Source: Burkholderia cepacia (GTDB lineage Bacteria > Pseudomonadota > Gammaproteobacteria > Burkholderiales > Burkholderiaceae). Taken from it: a stretch of DNA of 64,000 nt. Below are positions 35,854 to 44,655 of this stretch, piece by piece (within the stretch, counting starts at the first letter, position 1; each line of letters starts with the position of its first letter). Below the pieces are notes generated by a model. It did not search any database, was not told where the DNA came from, and was given only the letters and a program-made list of their open reading frames with translations. Position numbers and translations under genes: made by a program. The stretch is taken from NCBI RefSeq assembly GCF_001039005.1, contig NZ_LDWR01000042.1, positions 1 to 64,000 on the forward strand. Reading direction: 5' to 3'.

Positions 35854-37007
35854 CAGGTCGTCGCGTGCGTCGCGTCGGCCGGCGCCGCGAAGCGCGCGAT
35901 CGCGAACGGATCGATCGGCGTGCTCGTCGCTCCCGTGTCGATCAGCTCCGCCATCGTGTCGCCGACGCCCGGCCCGAGCTGGAAACCGTGCCCGCAGAAG
36001 CCGAACGCGTAATACAGCCCGTCGACCTTCGCGCTGCGCCCCATGATCGGCCGATCGTCCGGCATGTAGCCCTCGACGCCGCTCCATACGCGAATGATGT
36101 TCAGCCGCGTCAGCGCCGGTGCGACGCGCGCGAGCTGCGTGAACTGCAGCAGCGTGCTCTCGGGCAGCACCTTCGCGCGCCGTTCGTCGAGATAGGCCGG
36201 CGCACGCGCGCAGCCGCCGATGACGATGTTGCCGCGCTCGACCTGCCGGAAGTACACGACTTCCTCGATATGCGGCGACGAGACGCCGACGGACGGCAGG
36301 ATCGAATACGGCACGGGCTCGGTCACGCACATCTGCGGCCCGTTGACCGCGATCGGCACCGGTTCGCCGAACTGCGTGCTGAGCTGGTTGCCCCACGCGC
36401 CGGCCGTCACGAGCAAGTTCGGCGCGCAGAACACGCGCCCGTCGTCGCTCGTCGCGCGAAACGTGTCGCCGTCCTTCTCGACGGTCGCGATCGCGGTGTT
36501 CTCCTCGATCCGCACCCCCGCGCACACCGCCGCCCGGCCGAACGCCGGCGCGGCAAGCCGCGGGTTCGCATGGCCGTCCAGCGCCGAATGGGACGCGCTC
36601 AGCACCTCCGGGCCGAGAAACGGAAACTTCGCGCGCATCGACGCGCCGCGATACAGGTCGAGCTTCAGCCCGTAATGCGCGGCCTCGCGCGCATAGATGT
36701 CGAACGCGTCGTCCTGCTCCTGTCGATAACACACGCGAACGTGCCCGGTCTGCAGGAATTCGGCGCTGTGCCCGATCAGTTCGGGCATTCGGCCCCAGAT
36801 CTCGCGCGAGCGGTTCGCCAGCGGCAATTGCGGCAGGAACCGGCCCTGGCGTCGCACATTGCCGAAGTTGGTACCGCTCGCCTGCTGCCCGATCAGCCCG
36901 CGTTCGAGCAGAATCACCGAGCGGCCGCGCCGGCGCAGGAAAAACGCCGCCGCGGCCCCCATGAAGCCGCCGCCCACGATCACGACATCCGCATCGGCCC
37001 GCATCAT
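35853..37007 (-). CDS. FAD-dependent oxidoreductase, HcnC / opine oxidase subunit B-like
   Basis: A 384-residue D-amino-acid-oxidase-fold flavoprotein. The dinucleotide-binding motif is VVIVGGGFMGAAAAFFL at the N-terminus, and the C-terminal substrate-side motif is YYAFGFCGHGFQLGPGVG. With the two upstream genes (38425 and 38715) it forms an alpha-beta-gamma set as in HcnABC, opine oxidases and D-hydroxyproline dehydrogenases, where this subunit oxidises the C-N bond. Its start overlaps the stop of the alpha subunit (ATGA). Substrate inferred: an imino-linked amino acid or opine. Confidence 0.85.
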   Translation of the reverse strand: MMRADADVVIVGGGFMGAAAAFFLRRRGRSVILLERGLIGQQASGTNFGNVRRQGRFLPQLPLANRSREIWGRMPELIGHSAEFLQTGHVRVCYRQEQDDAFDIYAREAAHYGLKLDLYRGASMRAKFPFLGPEVLSASHSALDGHANPRLAAPAFGRAAVCAGVRIEENTAIATVEKDGDTFRATSDDGRVFCAPNLLVTAGAWGNQLSTQFGEPVPIAVNGPQMCVTEPVPYSILPSVGVSSPHIEEVVYFRQVERGNIVIGGCARAPAYLDERRAKVLPESTLLQFTQLARVAPALTRLNIIRVWSGVEGYMPDDRPIMGRSAKVDGLYYAFGFCGHGFQLGPGVGDTMAELIDTGATSTPIDPFAIARFAAPADATHATT

Positions 37008-38425
37008 TCGTCCCCCGTCATCGTCGCGGCTTCGGCCCGCGGCGCGGGCGGCGCGCCCGCCGCGCGCAGCGCGACCGGCAGCGGCTTCACGGGCGCCTGC
37101 CCGCGCAGGCGGCCGACCGCTTCGAGCGGCACGCCAGCCGCGGCGGCGATCACCTCGGCGCCCGCGTGGCCGCAGTAGCGGCCCTGGCAGCGCCCCATTC
37201 CGACGCGGCTAAACGCCTTCGCGCGATTCGCTTCGCACGCGCCCTCGTCGCGGATCACGCGGCGCAGCTCGCCGACGCTCACGCCCTCGCAGCGGCACAG
37301 GATCGTGTCGTCGGACAGCGTCGCGGCCTGTTGCGCGGGCCACGGAAACGCCTGCGCGAGCCCCGCGCTGAAACGGCCCATCTTCGCGCGTTCGCGCTGC
37401 AGCGCGGCGACCGCGCGCGCGTCGACCGGCCGCCCGAGATCCGTCAGCACCGCGAGCGCCGCGAGGCGGCCCGCCGCTTCCGCGCCGTCCGCGCCGAGCA
37501 CGCGCGCGCCGTCGCCGGCCAGATAAACGCCCGCGACCGAGCTGCGCCCCATGTCGTCGAGCTGCGGCAGCCATTGCCGCGTGTCGCCGTCGAAGCGGAA
37601 CGCGCAGCCGGCCAGGTCCGCGAGCTGCGTCTCCGCGCGCAGGTGGTAGCCCAGTGCGAGCGCGTCGCAATCGATGACCGCGGCGGTGCCGTCGGCCGTG
37701 CGAAAACTGACGCCCGACACGCCCTGCGCGGGATCGCCGTGAATCTCGAGCGGCTCGATCCCGTGCTCGATACGCACGCCGGCGCGCTTCAGCGCACGGG
37801 TGAGCGCGATGCCCTTCACGAGCACGTCGGGCCGCGCGAGCAGTTTCGGCAGCGCGCGCAGCCGGTTCGCGGCGGGCGACGTGTCGAGCACGGCCGCGAC
37901 GTTCGCGCCGGCCTGCACGTACTGGTTCGCGACGAGATACAGCAGCGGGCCCGAGCCCATGAACACGACGTTCGCGCCGATCGCGCAGGCCTGCGCCTTC
38001 AGCGCGATCTGCGACGCACCCAGGCTGTACGTGCCCGCGTACTGCCAGCCCTTGACGGGCATCAGCCGGTCGGTCGCGCCCGGGCACAGCACCAGCGCGT
38101 CGTACGGGCGACGCTCGGACGCGCCGTCGTGCGCGGTGTAGAGCGCGCCGCCGGACACGTTCCACGCGAGCGTATCGGGCGCGTAGTCGAGCGACGCGCG
38201 CAGGCGCTCGAACGTGTCGTGCAGGTCTTGCGCGCGTACGGCCTCGGTGCCGTACAGCTTGTCGTACGGGCGCGAGAACGTGTCGGGCTGGCGCCGGTAG
38301 ATCTGGCCGCCGTCGCGCCGCCCTTCGTCGATCACGAGCGGCCGCACGCCGGCTTCCACCAGCGTCTGCGCGCAGCGCACGCCGGCCGGCCCGGCGCCGA
38401 CGACGATTACGCGAGGCTCGACCAT
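37004..38425 (-). CDS. NAD(P)/FAD-dependent oxidoreductase with BFD-like Fe-S tail (HcnB / OoxA-like)
   Basis: A 473-residue flavoprotein. The N-terminal FAD motif is VIVVGAGPAGVRCAQ and a second Rossmann motif occurs mid-protein (NVVFMGSGPLLYLVANQY). A C-terminal BFD-like [2Fe-2S] region has CRCEGVS and GRCQGRYCG. This is the architecture of the larger subunit of hydrogen cyanide synthase and opine/hydroxyproline dehydrogenases. The start at 38425 overlaps the ferredoxin-like gene by 19 bp. Confidence 0.86.
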   Translation of the reverse strand: MVEPRVIVVGAGPAGVRCAQTLVEAGVRPLVIDEGRRDGGQIYRRQPDTFSRPYDKLYGTEAVRAQDLHDTFERLRASLDYAPDTLAWNVSGGALYTAHDGASERRPYDALVLCPGATDRLMPVKGWQYAGTYSLGASQIALKAQACAIGANVVFMGSGPLLYLVANQYVQAGANVAAVLDTSPAANRLRALPKLLARPDVLVKGIALTRALKRAGVRIEHGIEPLEIHGDPAQGVSGVSFRTADGTAAVIDCDALALGYHLRAETQLADLAGCAFRFDGDTRQWLPQLDDMGRSSVAGVYLAGDGARVLGADGAEAAGRLAALAVLTDLGRPVDARAVAALQRERAKMGRFSAGLAQAFPWPAQQAATLSDDTILCRCEGVSVGELRRVIRDEGACEANRAKAFSRVGMGRCQGRYCGHAGAEVIAAAAGVPLEAVGRLRGQAPVKPLPVALRAAGAPPAPRAEAATMTGDE

Positions 38426-38715
38426 TGCGCCTCCGGTTGGCGGGTGACGATATCGAGGCCCGGCTGCACGACGGTCGTGCACGCGCGCAGGCGCTCGCCG
38501 TCGGCGGTCCAGACCCAGCAGTCCTGGCACGCGCCCATCAGGCAGAAACCGGCCCGCGCCTCGGGGCCGAACTCGGACTGCCGCACGTGGCCGGTCTGCG
38601 TCAGCATCGCGACGAGCAGCGTATCGCCCTCGAGCCCGGTCACCGTGCGGCCGTCGACGCTGAATGCAACCGGACGGCGCCCGGTTTCGGCGAGACGAAC
38701 GAATCGCCCTGTCAT
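38407..38715 (-). CDS. [2Fe-2S] ferredoxin-like small subunit (HcnA / OoxC-like)
   Basis: A 102-residue protein with the pattern GFCLMGACQDCW and a later Cys (RLRAC), a plant-type [2Fe-2S] arrangement as in HcnA. A strong RBS (AGGAGG) precedes the ATG at 38715. It passes electrons within the three-subunit dehydrogenase encoded by this and the next two genes. It lies 65 bp downstream of the PuuB-like oxidase. Confidence 0.86.
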   Translation of the reverse strand: MTGRFVRLAETGRRPVAFSVDGRTVTGLEGDTLLVAMLTQTGHVRQSEFGPEARAGFCLMGACQDCWVWTADGERLRACTTVVQPGLDIVTRQPEAQWSSLA

Positions 38716-38780
38716 CTGCAACCCTCCTGTCGCGCGAGCGGCCCGCACACCGGGCGGCCCGCCGCGTCGCTGTTCATCAT

Positions 38781-40058
38781 TCAGTGCAGGATGTCCTGCA
38801 GCCGGTAGTACGCGCCGACGAACGGCAGGAACCACGCGTGTCCGAAATGGCCTGGTATCGCCGGCCAGTCGAGCTCGCGCCACGGATTCGATGCGGCCGC
38901 GCCGTACAGCACGTCCGCCATCACGCGGCCCATGTGCACCGACATCTGCACGCCATGGCCGCTGTATCCCATCGAGTAATACACGCCCTCGTGCTGGCCC
39001 GCGCGCGGCAGGCGGTCGGCCGTGATGTCGACGAGACCGCCCCAGCAATAGTCGAGCCGCACGTTCGCGAGCGCCGGGAAATAACCGGCCATCCCGGCGC
39101 GCAGGATATCGCCGCTTTTCGCATCCGAGCGCGGGCTCGACATCGCGAAGCGCGCGCGGCCGCCGAACAGCAGCCGGTTGTCGGGCGTCACGCGGAAGTA
39201 GTTGCCGATCTGGCGCGACGTCACGTACGCGCGGCGGTGCGGCAGCAGCCGGTTCAGCTGCGCGTCGGGCAGCGGCTCGGTCACCACGATGAAACTGCCG
39301 ACCGGCGCGATGCGCCGCCGGAACCACGCGAACGGCCCGTGCTGCGATGCGCCGGTCGCGACCAGCACGCGATCGGCCACGATCGTGCCGCGCGCGCAGG
39401 TAATCGCGTGGCGCTCGCCGTCGAGCCGCTCGAGCTGCGTGACGGCCGCCTGCTCGTAGATGCGTGCGCCGGCCCGCGCGGCGGCCTGCGCGAGTCCGAC
39501 GCCGAACTTGCCCATATGCATCTGCGCGCCGTTGCGCTGCAACAGGCCGCCGTAGAATCCGTCGGAGCCGACCTCGTCGCGGATCCGCGACGGTTCGATC
39601 AGTTCGATGTCCGGATCGACGTCGCGCCGCAATGCATCGAAGGTCTTCGCGAGCCCCGCGAAATGCTGCGGCTTCGCTGCAAGCTTCAGCTTGCCGGCGC
39701 GCCGGAAATCGCAGTCGATCGCGTGGTCGGCAACGATCGTCTCGACACTCTTCACCGCGCTTTCGTACGCGCGGTAGAACTGCTTCGCCTGCTCCGCGCC
39801 GATTCGTCCGGCAAGCGATGCGTAGTCCTGCGCGACGCCGGTATTGCATTGACCGCCATTGCGGCCGGACGCCTCCGCCGCGACCTGCGCGGCTTCGAGC
39901 ACCACGACCGACACGCCGCGCTGCGCGAGCGCCAGCGCCGCCGACAATCCGGTAAAGCCGCCGCCGATCACGACCACGTCGGCACGCCCTTCGACGCGCC
40001 CTTCGCTACCGGCGCCAAAGGCGGGTCGGGTATCCAGCCAGTACGATTCGAATTTCAT
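38781..40058 (-). CDS. FAD-dependent oxidase, gamma-glutamylputrescine oxidase (PuuB/OrdL)-like
   Basis: A 425-residue flavoenzyme of the DAO family. It begins MKFESYWLDT, then VVVIGGGFTGLSAALALA (FAD), EASGRNGGQCN, and a C-terminal GYSGHGVQMSVHMG. PuuB-like enzymes oxidise a terminal or secondary amine to an aldehyde, which the adjacent aldehyde dehydrogenase could take further. The start at 40058 has AAGGA upstream; earlier in-frame ATGs lack an RBS. A 33-bp element shared with the SBP promoter region lies 51 bp upstream (40109-40141). Confidence 0.86.
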   Translation of the reverse strand: MKFESYWLDTRPAFGAGSEGRVEGRADVVVIGGGFTGLSAALALAQRGVSVVVLEAAQVAAEASGRNGGQCNTGVAQDYASLAGRIGAEQAKQFYRAYESAVKSVETIVADHAIDCDFRRAGKLKLAAKPQHFAGLAKTFDALRRDVDPDIELIEPSRIRDEVGSDGFYGGLLQRNGAQMHMGKFGVGLAQAAARAGARIYEQAAVTQLERLDGERHAITCARGTIVADRVLVATGASQHGPFAWFRRRIAPVGSFIVVTEPLPDAQLNRLLPHRRAYVTSRQIGNYFRVTPDNRLLFGGRARFAMSSPRSDAKSGDILRAGMAGYFPALANVRLDYCWGGLVDITADRLPRAGQHEGVYYSMGYSGHGVQMSVHMGRVMADVLYGAAASNPWRELDWPAIPGHFGHAWFLPFVGAYYRLQDILH

Positions 40059-40108
40059 CGGATCCTTCGTGAGCATTCCGCGCTCGGACGATCGCCGCCC
40101 GGTGAAAA

Positions 40109-40141
40109 CCATTTAATCATCGCCAAAAAGCGCAGTTGCCG
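40109..40141 (-). promoter_or_regulatory. Shared cis-element, copy A (upstream of PuuB-like oxidase)
   Basis: Read on the minus strand it starts CGGCAACTGCGC and continues TTTTTGGCGATGATTAAATG. It matches copy B at 47382-47413 at about 27 of 33 positions with one gap. It lies 51 bp upstream of the ATG at 40058. Further upstream, CCGTGCAAAA (40175-40184, minus strand) resembles motifs beside copy B and at 50779 and 52905. The function is unknown; an operator or promoter is the simplest reading. Confidence 0.55.
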
Positions 40142-40226
40142 CGTATTGGCGCGCGGCGCGCGCATCAAGCGCTGTTTTGCACGGCTGCGGCAGCACACCC
40201 TGCTCGGCATGCGCCGGTGCCATCCG

Positions 40227-41708
40227 TCACGCCTCCACCGACATGTCGATCAATACGCTCTTGAAACGCAGGTTCGCCTCGTACGCGTAACGACCGAGAT
40301 CCTTGCCGATACCCGACTGCTTGTAGCCGCCGGTCGGGATCACGAAATCCGACGTGCGCCCGTAACGGTTGATCCACACGGTGCCGGCCTCGAGGCCGCG
40401 CATCATCCGCAGCGCGCGCCCGAGATCGGCCGTATGCACGCCGGCCGCGAGCCCGTACTTGTCGTGCGCGGCGAGCGCAAGCGCCTCGTCCTCGTCGTCG
40501 AACGTCTGCACGGTCAACACCGGCCCGAAGATCTCGTCGCGCACGGCCGGCGATTGCGTCGTCACGCCGGTCAGGATCGTCGGTGCGTAAAACGCCCCGT
40601 CGCCGGCGAGCGCGATGCGCGCGCCACCCGCGACCGCCTGCGCGCCGCCTTCGAGCGTGCGCTGCACGATCGCGTCGATCCGCTGCAGCTGCGGCTGCGA
40701 CACGATCGGCGCGAGCGTCGTGCCGGCCGCCCAGGTCATGCCCGGCTTCAACTCGGCGAACGCGGCCGCGACCCGGTCGACGAAGCGCGCTTCGATACCG
40801 CGCTGCACGAGCAGCCGCGAACCGGCGACGCACACCTGCCCCGCGTTGCCGGCGATCGCGGCGGCGACGCGGCGCGCGACCGTATCGAGGTTCGGCGCAT
40901 CGGCGAACACGAGCTGCGGGCTCTTGCCGCCGAGCTCGAGCGTGACGGGTTTCGTGCCCGACTGCGCGCACGCCGCCATGATCGCCGCGCCGGTCTGCGT
41001 CGAGCCGGTGAACGTCACCTTCCCGATTCTCGGATGCCGGCACAGTGCGTCGCCGGTCGTCCGGCCGTCGCCTTGCACGACGTTGAAGATGCCGGGCGGA
41101 ATCCCCGCCTCGATCGCGAGCTCGGCCAGCCGCAGCGCCGAGAACGGCGTCATCTCGGACGGCTTCAGCACGACCGCGTTGCCGGCCGCGATCGCCGGCG
41201 CGATCTTCCACGACGCCATCACCAGCGGGAAATTCCACGGCGCGATCGCCGCGATCACGCCGTACGGTTCCGCGATCGTCATCCCGAGATGATCGCTGCG
41301 CGTGGCGGCGACTTCACCGCCGATCCGGTCCGCCCACTCGCCGTAGAAGCGAATGCCTTCGGCGGTGAACGGCACGTCCCAGCGCGCCGCGTCGGCGATC
41401 GGCCGGGTCGAGCCGACCGCTTCCAGCGGCGCGAGCGTCGCGACATCCGCCTCGATCAGGTCGGCCCAGCGCCGCATCGCGCGTGCGCGCTCGCGCGGCG
41501 CGCGGCGTGCCCAGTCGCTGGTCCTGAACGCATGCCATGCGTTCTCGACCGCGTGGTCGACGAGCGTCGCGTCGGCAATCGGCAGCGTCGCGTAGACGTG
41601 GCCGTCGGACGGCCTGCGCACGTCGAGCGCCGCCGCGCCGTCGATGAATGCGCCGCCGATGAAGTGCGCGCTGCGCACCGCGACGACGGCCGGATCGAAA
41701 CTGTTCAT
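40227..41708 (-). CDS. NAD(P)-dependent aldehyde dehydrogenase
   Basis: A 493-residue ALDH of usual length. The catalytic Cys is in GNAGQVCVAG, the general-base Glu in LELGGKSPQ, and the cofactor stretch is AIAPWNFPL...KPSE with FTGSTQTG. It lies downstream of the transporter ATPase (86 bp) and upstream of the PuuB-like oxidase (168 bp) on the same strand. Its likely role is oxidising the aldehyde produced by the amine oxidase. The sequence is of the broad gamma-aminobutyraldehyde/betaine aldehyde type, without a firm substrate. Confidence 0.9.
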   Translation of the reverse strand: MNSFDPAVVAVRSAHFIGGAFIDGAAALDVRRPSDGHVYATLPIADATLVDHAVENAWHAFRTSDWARRAPRERARAMRRWADLIEADVATLAPLEAVGSTRPIADAARWDVPFTAEGIRFYGEWADRIGGEVAATRSDHLGMTIAEPYGVIAAIAPWNFPLVMASWKIAPAIAAGNAVVLKPSEMTPFSALRLAELAIEAGIPPGIFNVVQGDGRTTGDALCRHPRIGKVTFTGSTQTGAAIMAACAQSGTKPVTLELGGKSPQLVFADAPNLDTVARRVAAAIAGNAGQVCVAGSRLLVQRGIEARFVDRVAAAFAELKPGMTWAAGTTLAPIVSQPQLQRIDAIVQRTLEGGAQAVAGGARIALAGDGAFYAPTILTGVTTQSPAVRDEIFGPVLTVQTFDDEDEALALAAHDKYGLAAGVHTADLGRALRMMRGLEAGTVWINRYGRTSDFVIPTGGYKQSGIGKDLGRYAYEANLRFKSVLIDMSVEA

Positions 41709-41794
41709 CAGGATGACTCCGGGGTGCGTCGCGCCCGGCGCCGATGGAACGGCCAGTGGCAAACGGGCGCGACGAGTGAATGGCGTGGCATGGG

Positions 41795-43669
41795 CTACAG
41801 GCGCACCGGTTGCGACGGCACGGCGGCCGCAACCGGCGGCTCCGCCTGGAAGCGCGTGAGGTCGTCCTCGCTGCGATGGCACAGCACCTGCGCGCCGTTG
41901 TCGAGGGTGCGCAGCACGGGCGCCGTCCGATTGCATACGCCGTCCACCCGCATCGCGCAGCGCGACAGGAACGGGCACAGCCCGGCGTCGTCCGCGCTCG
42001 CGCCGATCGGCACCAGCGGCCGGTGGCAACGCTCGGCCGCGTCGTCGAGCCAGCCCGCGCGCAGTTCCGGCGCCGACGACACGAGCAGGTGCGAGTACGG
42101 GTGATACGGCGGCGCGCACAGCGCGTCGCGGCTGCCCGTCTCGACCCGGCGGCCCGCGTACAGCACGACAATGTCGTCGCTGATCGCGCGCACCTTGGCG
42201 ATGTCGTGCGTGATGAACACGTACGACACGCCGAGCTTCGCCTGCAGTTCGCGCAGCAAGTCCATGATCGCGGCGCCGACCACGGTATCGAGCGCCGACG
42301 TCACCTCGTCGCACAGGATCAGGTCGGGCTCCGCCGCGAGGGCGCGCGCGAGGTTCACGCGCTGCTTCTGCCCGCCGGACAGCTCGCCGGTGCGGCGCCC
42401 GGCGACGGCCTGCGGCAGCCGCACGAGCTCGAGCAGTTCCGCGACGCGCCGCCGTGCGCGCGCGCCCTTGATCCCGTGATAGAACGCGAGCGGTCGCGCG
42501 AGCGTACGCTCGACGGTATGCACCGGGTTGAGCGCGGTATCCGCGTTCTGGAAGACGATCTGCACGCGCCGGTGCTGCTCCTTCGTGCGTTTGCCGATGT
42601 CGAGCGCGAGCGGCTCGCCGTCGAGCAGGATCTGCCCGCCGGTGGCCGGCACCAGGCCCGCGATCACCTTCGCGAGCGTGGTCTTGCCGGAGCCCGATTC
42701 GCCGATCACGCCGACGGTCTGCCCGCGCCCGATGCGCAGGTCCACTTCGTGCAGGATCACCTTGGCCGGCCAGCCTTTCGCGGTGCGGCCGCCGTAGCCG
42801 GCGATCGCGCCGCGCACGTCGAGCAGCGGCGCAGGCGCGGTGGGGGCGAGGTTCGCCGCCCGTTCGGCATCGCCCGGCGCGACCGCCGCGATAAGGCTCT
42901 GCGTGTACGGATGCACGGGCGCATGCAGGATCTGCTCGGTCGCACCCGACTCGCGGATCACGCCGTCACTCAGCACGATGATCCGGTCGGCCATCTGCGC
43001 GACGACGGCCAGGTCGTGCGACACGTACACCGCACTCATCCCGTAGCGCCGGATCACGCTCTTGAACGCCAGCAGCACGTCGATCTGCGTGGTCACGTCG
43101 AGCGCCGTCGTCGGCTCGTCGAGGATCACCAGCTCCGGATCGGTGATCAGCGCCATCGCCGCCATCAGGCGCTGCAACTGGCCGCCCGACACCTGGTGCG
43201 GATAACGCTTGCCGATCGTCTCCGGCTCCGGCAGCGCGAGCGCGCGGAACAGCTCGACCGCCTTCGCCTGCGCGTCGCGCTTCGACAGCGTCCGGTGGAT
43301 CAGCGCGCTCTCGATCACCTGGTCGAGAATCGTGCGCGACGGGTTGAACGCGGCGGCCGCGCTCTGCGCGATGTATGCGACCCGGCGGCCGCGCAGCGCG
43401 GTCAGCGCCTGCGCGGACAGCGTGCAGACGTCCGCACCGTCGAGCTTGACCGAGCCGCCGGCGATCCGGCAGCCGGCGCGCGCATGGCCCATCAGCGACA
43501 GTGCGATCGTCGTCTTGCCCGAGCCGGATTCGCCGATCAGCGCGAGCACCTCGCCGCGCCGGACGTCGAAGTCGACGCCGTCGACGATCGTCGTTTCCGT
43601 GCCGCCCGGCCGGCCGCCGACCACGCGCAGCCCGCGCACCTCGACGAGCGGGTTCGATTCGTGTCGCAT
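41795..43669 (-). CDS. Fused dipeptide/opine-type ABC transporter ATPase (DppD-DppF fusion)
   Basis: A 624-residue protein with two complete nucleotide-binding domains. Domain 1 has GESGSGKTT, VSGGQLQRL and VILDEPTTALD. Domain 2 has GESGSGKTT, LSGGQKQRV and LILCDEVTSALD. It ends with an oligopeptide/dipeptide transporter C-terminal region (YHPYSHLLVSS, CPFLSRC). Single-chain fusions of this type occur in GsiA and YejF. The start overlaps the permease stop as TGATG. It drives uptake with the two permeases and the SBP. Confidence 0.93.
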   Translation of the reverse strand: MRHESNPLVEVRGLRVVGGRPGGTETTIVDGVDFDVRRGEVLALIGESGSGKTTIALSLMGHARAGCRIAGGSVKLDGADVCTLSAQALTALRGRRVAYIAQSAAAAFNPSRTILDQVIESALIHRTLSKRDAQAKAVELFRALALPEPETIGKRYPHQVSGGQLQRLMAAMALITDPELVILDEPTTALDVTTQIDVLLAFKSVIRRYGMSAVYVSHDLAVVAQMADRIIVLSDGVIRESGATEQILHAPVHPYTQSLIAAVAPGDAERAANLAPTAPAPLLDVRGAIAGYGGRTAKGWPAKVILHEVDLRIGRGQTVGVIGESGSGKTTLAKVIAGLVPATGGQILLDGEPLALDIGKRTKEQHRRVQIVFQNADTALNPVHTVERTLARPLAFYHGIKGARARRRVAELLELVRLPQAVAGRRTGELSGGQKQRVNLARALAAEPDLILCDEVTSALDTVVGAAIMDLLRELQAKLGVSYVFITHDIAKVRAISDDIVVLYAGRRVETGSRDALCAPPYHPYSHLLVSSAPELRAGWLDDAAERCHRPLVPIGASADDAGLCPFLSRCAMRVDGVCNRTAPVLRTLDNGAQVLCHRSEDDLTRFQAEPPVAAAVPSQPVRL

Positions 43670-44625
43670 CAGTGTGCTCCCGCGGCGGCGGCCGCACCCT
43701 TGCGGCGGCCGCGATGCGGCAAGCCGTCGATCAACAGGTTGACGCCCACCGTCAGGATCGCGATCGCGACCGCGGGCATGATCGCGACGGCCGAGCCGTC
43801 GCCGAGGCTGGCGATGTTCTCGCGCACGAGCGAGCCGAGATCCGCGTACGGCGGCTGCACGCCGAGCCCGAGGAAGCTCAGGCCGCTCAGCAGCAGCACC
43901 ACGAACGTGAAGCGCAAGCCCGTGTCGGCGAGCATCGGGTGAATCATGTTCGGCAGCATCTCGACGCACGCGATGTACAGCGCGCTCTCGCCGCGCGCCC
44001 GTGCGACCTGCACGAATTCGAGCGTGCTGATGTTGACCGCCAGCGCGCGCGCGATCCGGTACGAGCCCGGCATGTAGCTGATCGCGGCCGTCAGGATCAG
44101 CAGCGGCAGCGACGAGCCGAACGCGGCGACGATCATCAGCGCGAACATCTTCGACGGGATCGACGTGAGCGCATCGAGCACGCGGCTCATCGTCTCGTCG
44201 ACCACGCGGCCCGACACCGTCGCGAGCAGCCCGAGCGTCGTGCCGGTCAGCGCGGCGAGCAGCACCGCCGCAAGCGCGAGCAGCACGGTCAGCCGCGTGC
44301 CGTACAGGATCCGGCTCAGCATGTCGCGGCCGAGGAAGTCCGAGCCGAACGGCAGCTTCGCGCTGAACGGCGCGAACACGTCGGGCGTCACGATCGTGCC
44401 GACGTCGTGCGGCGCGAGCAGCGGCGCGAACACCGCGATGAACAGCATCAGGCTCGCCATCGACAGGCCGATCCAGCCGCCGGTCGTCAATGCGGGGCGC
44501 ATCGCGCGGCGCTTGCGCGGTTGCTCGGGAGAAGGCGCGGCAGGCGGCGTGTCGCCCCACGACGGGCGCGGATCGCCGGGCGGTGGCAGCGCGCTGCTGC
44601 GTTGTACGGGTTCGGTCGGGTGCAT
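43669..44625 (-). CDS. Peptide/opine-type ABC transporter permease (DppC-like)
   Basis: A 318-residue permease. The long, Pro-rich cytoplasmic N-terminus (about 45 residues) is followed by six helices and the EAA-loop region (EFVQVARARGESALYIACVE). It is translationally coupled to the ATPase. The ATG at 44625 lies 30 bp downstream of the DppB-like gene. Confidence 0.9.
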   Translation of the reverse strand: MHPTEPVQRSSALPPPGDPRPSWGDTPPAAPSPEQPRKRRAMRPALTTGGWIGLSMASLMLFIAVFAPLLAPHDVGTIVTPDVFAPFSAKLPFGSDFLGRDMLSRILYGTRLTVLLALAAVLLAALTGTTLGLLATVSGRVVDETMSRVLDALTSIPSKMFALMIVAAFGSSLPLLILTAAISYMPGSYRIARALAVNISTLEFVQVARARGESALYIACVEMLPNMIHPMLADTGLRFTFVVLLLSGLSFLGLGVQPPYADLGSLVRENIASLGDGSAVAIMPAVAIAILTVGVNLLIDGLPHRGRRKGAAAAAGAH

Positions 44626-44655
44626 GTTCGGTATCTCGGGAGAAGGACGGGACGG

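Noticed and set aside
35853..38715. Calling the trio a hydrogen cyanide synthase (hcnABC)
   Set aside because: The subunit layout fits, but opine oxidases and hydroxyproline dehydrogenases share it, and the importer, amine oxidase and aldehyde dehydrogenase next door favour catabolism.
38664..42104. Very long (1146-codon) plus-strand open frame
   Set aside because: It runs antisense through the ferredoxin-like, PuuB-like and aldehyde dehydrogenase genes, all with intact motifs on the minus strand. The Arg/His-rich composition is typical of shadow frames in GC-rich DNA.
41780..43942. 720-codon plus-strand open frame
   Set aside because: It is antisense to the fused ABC ATPase, which has both Walker sets intact.
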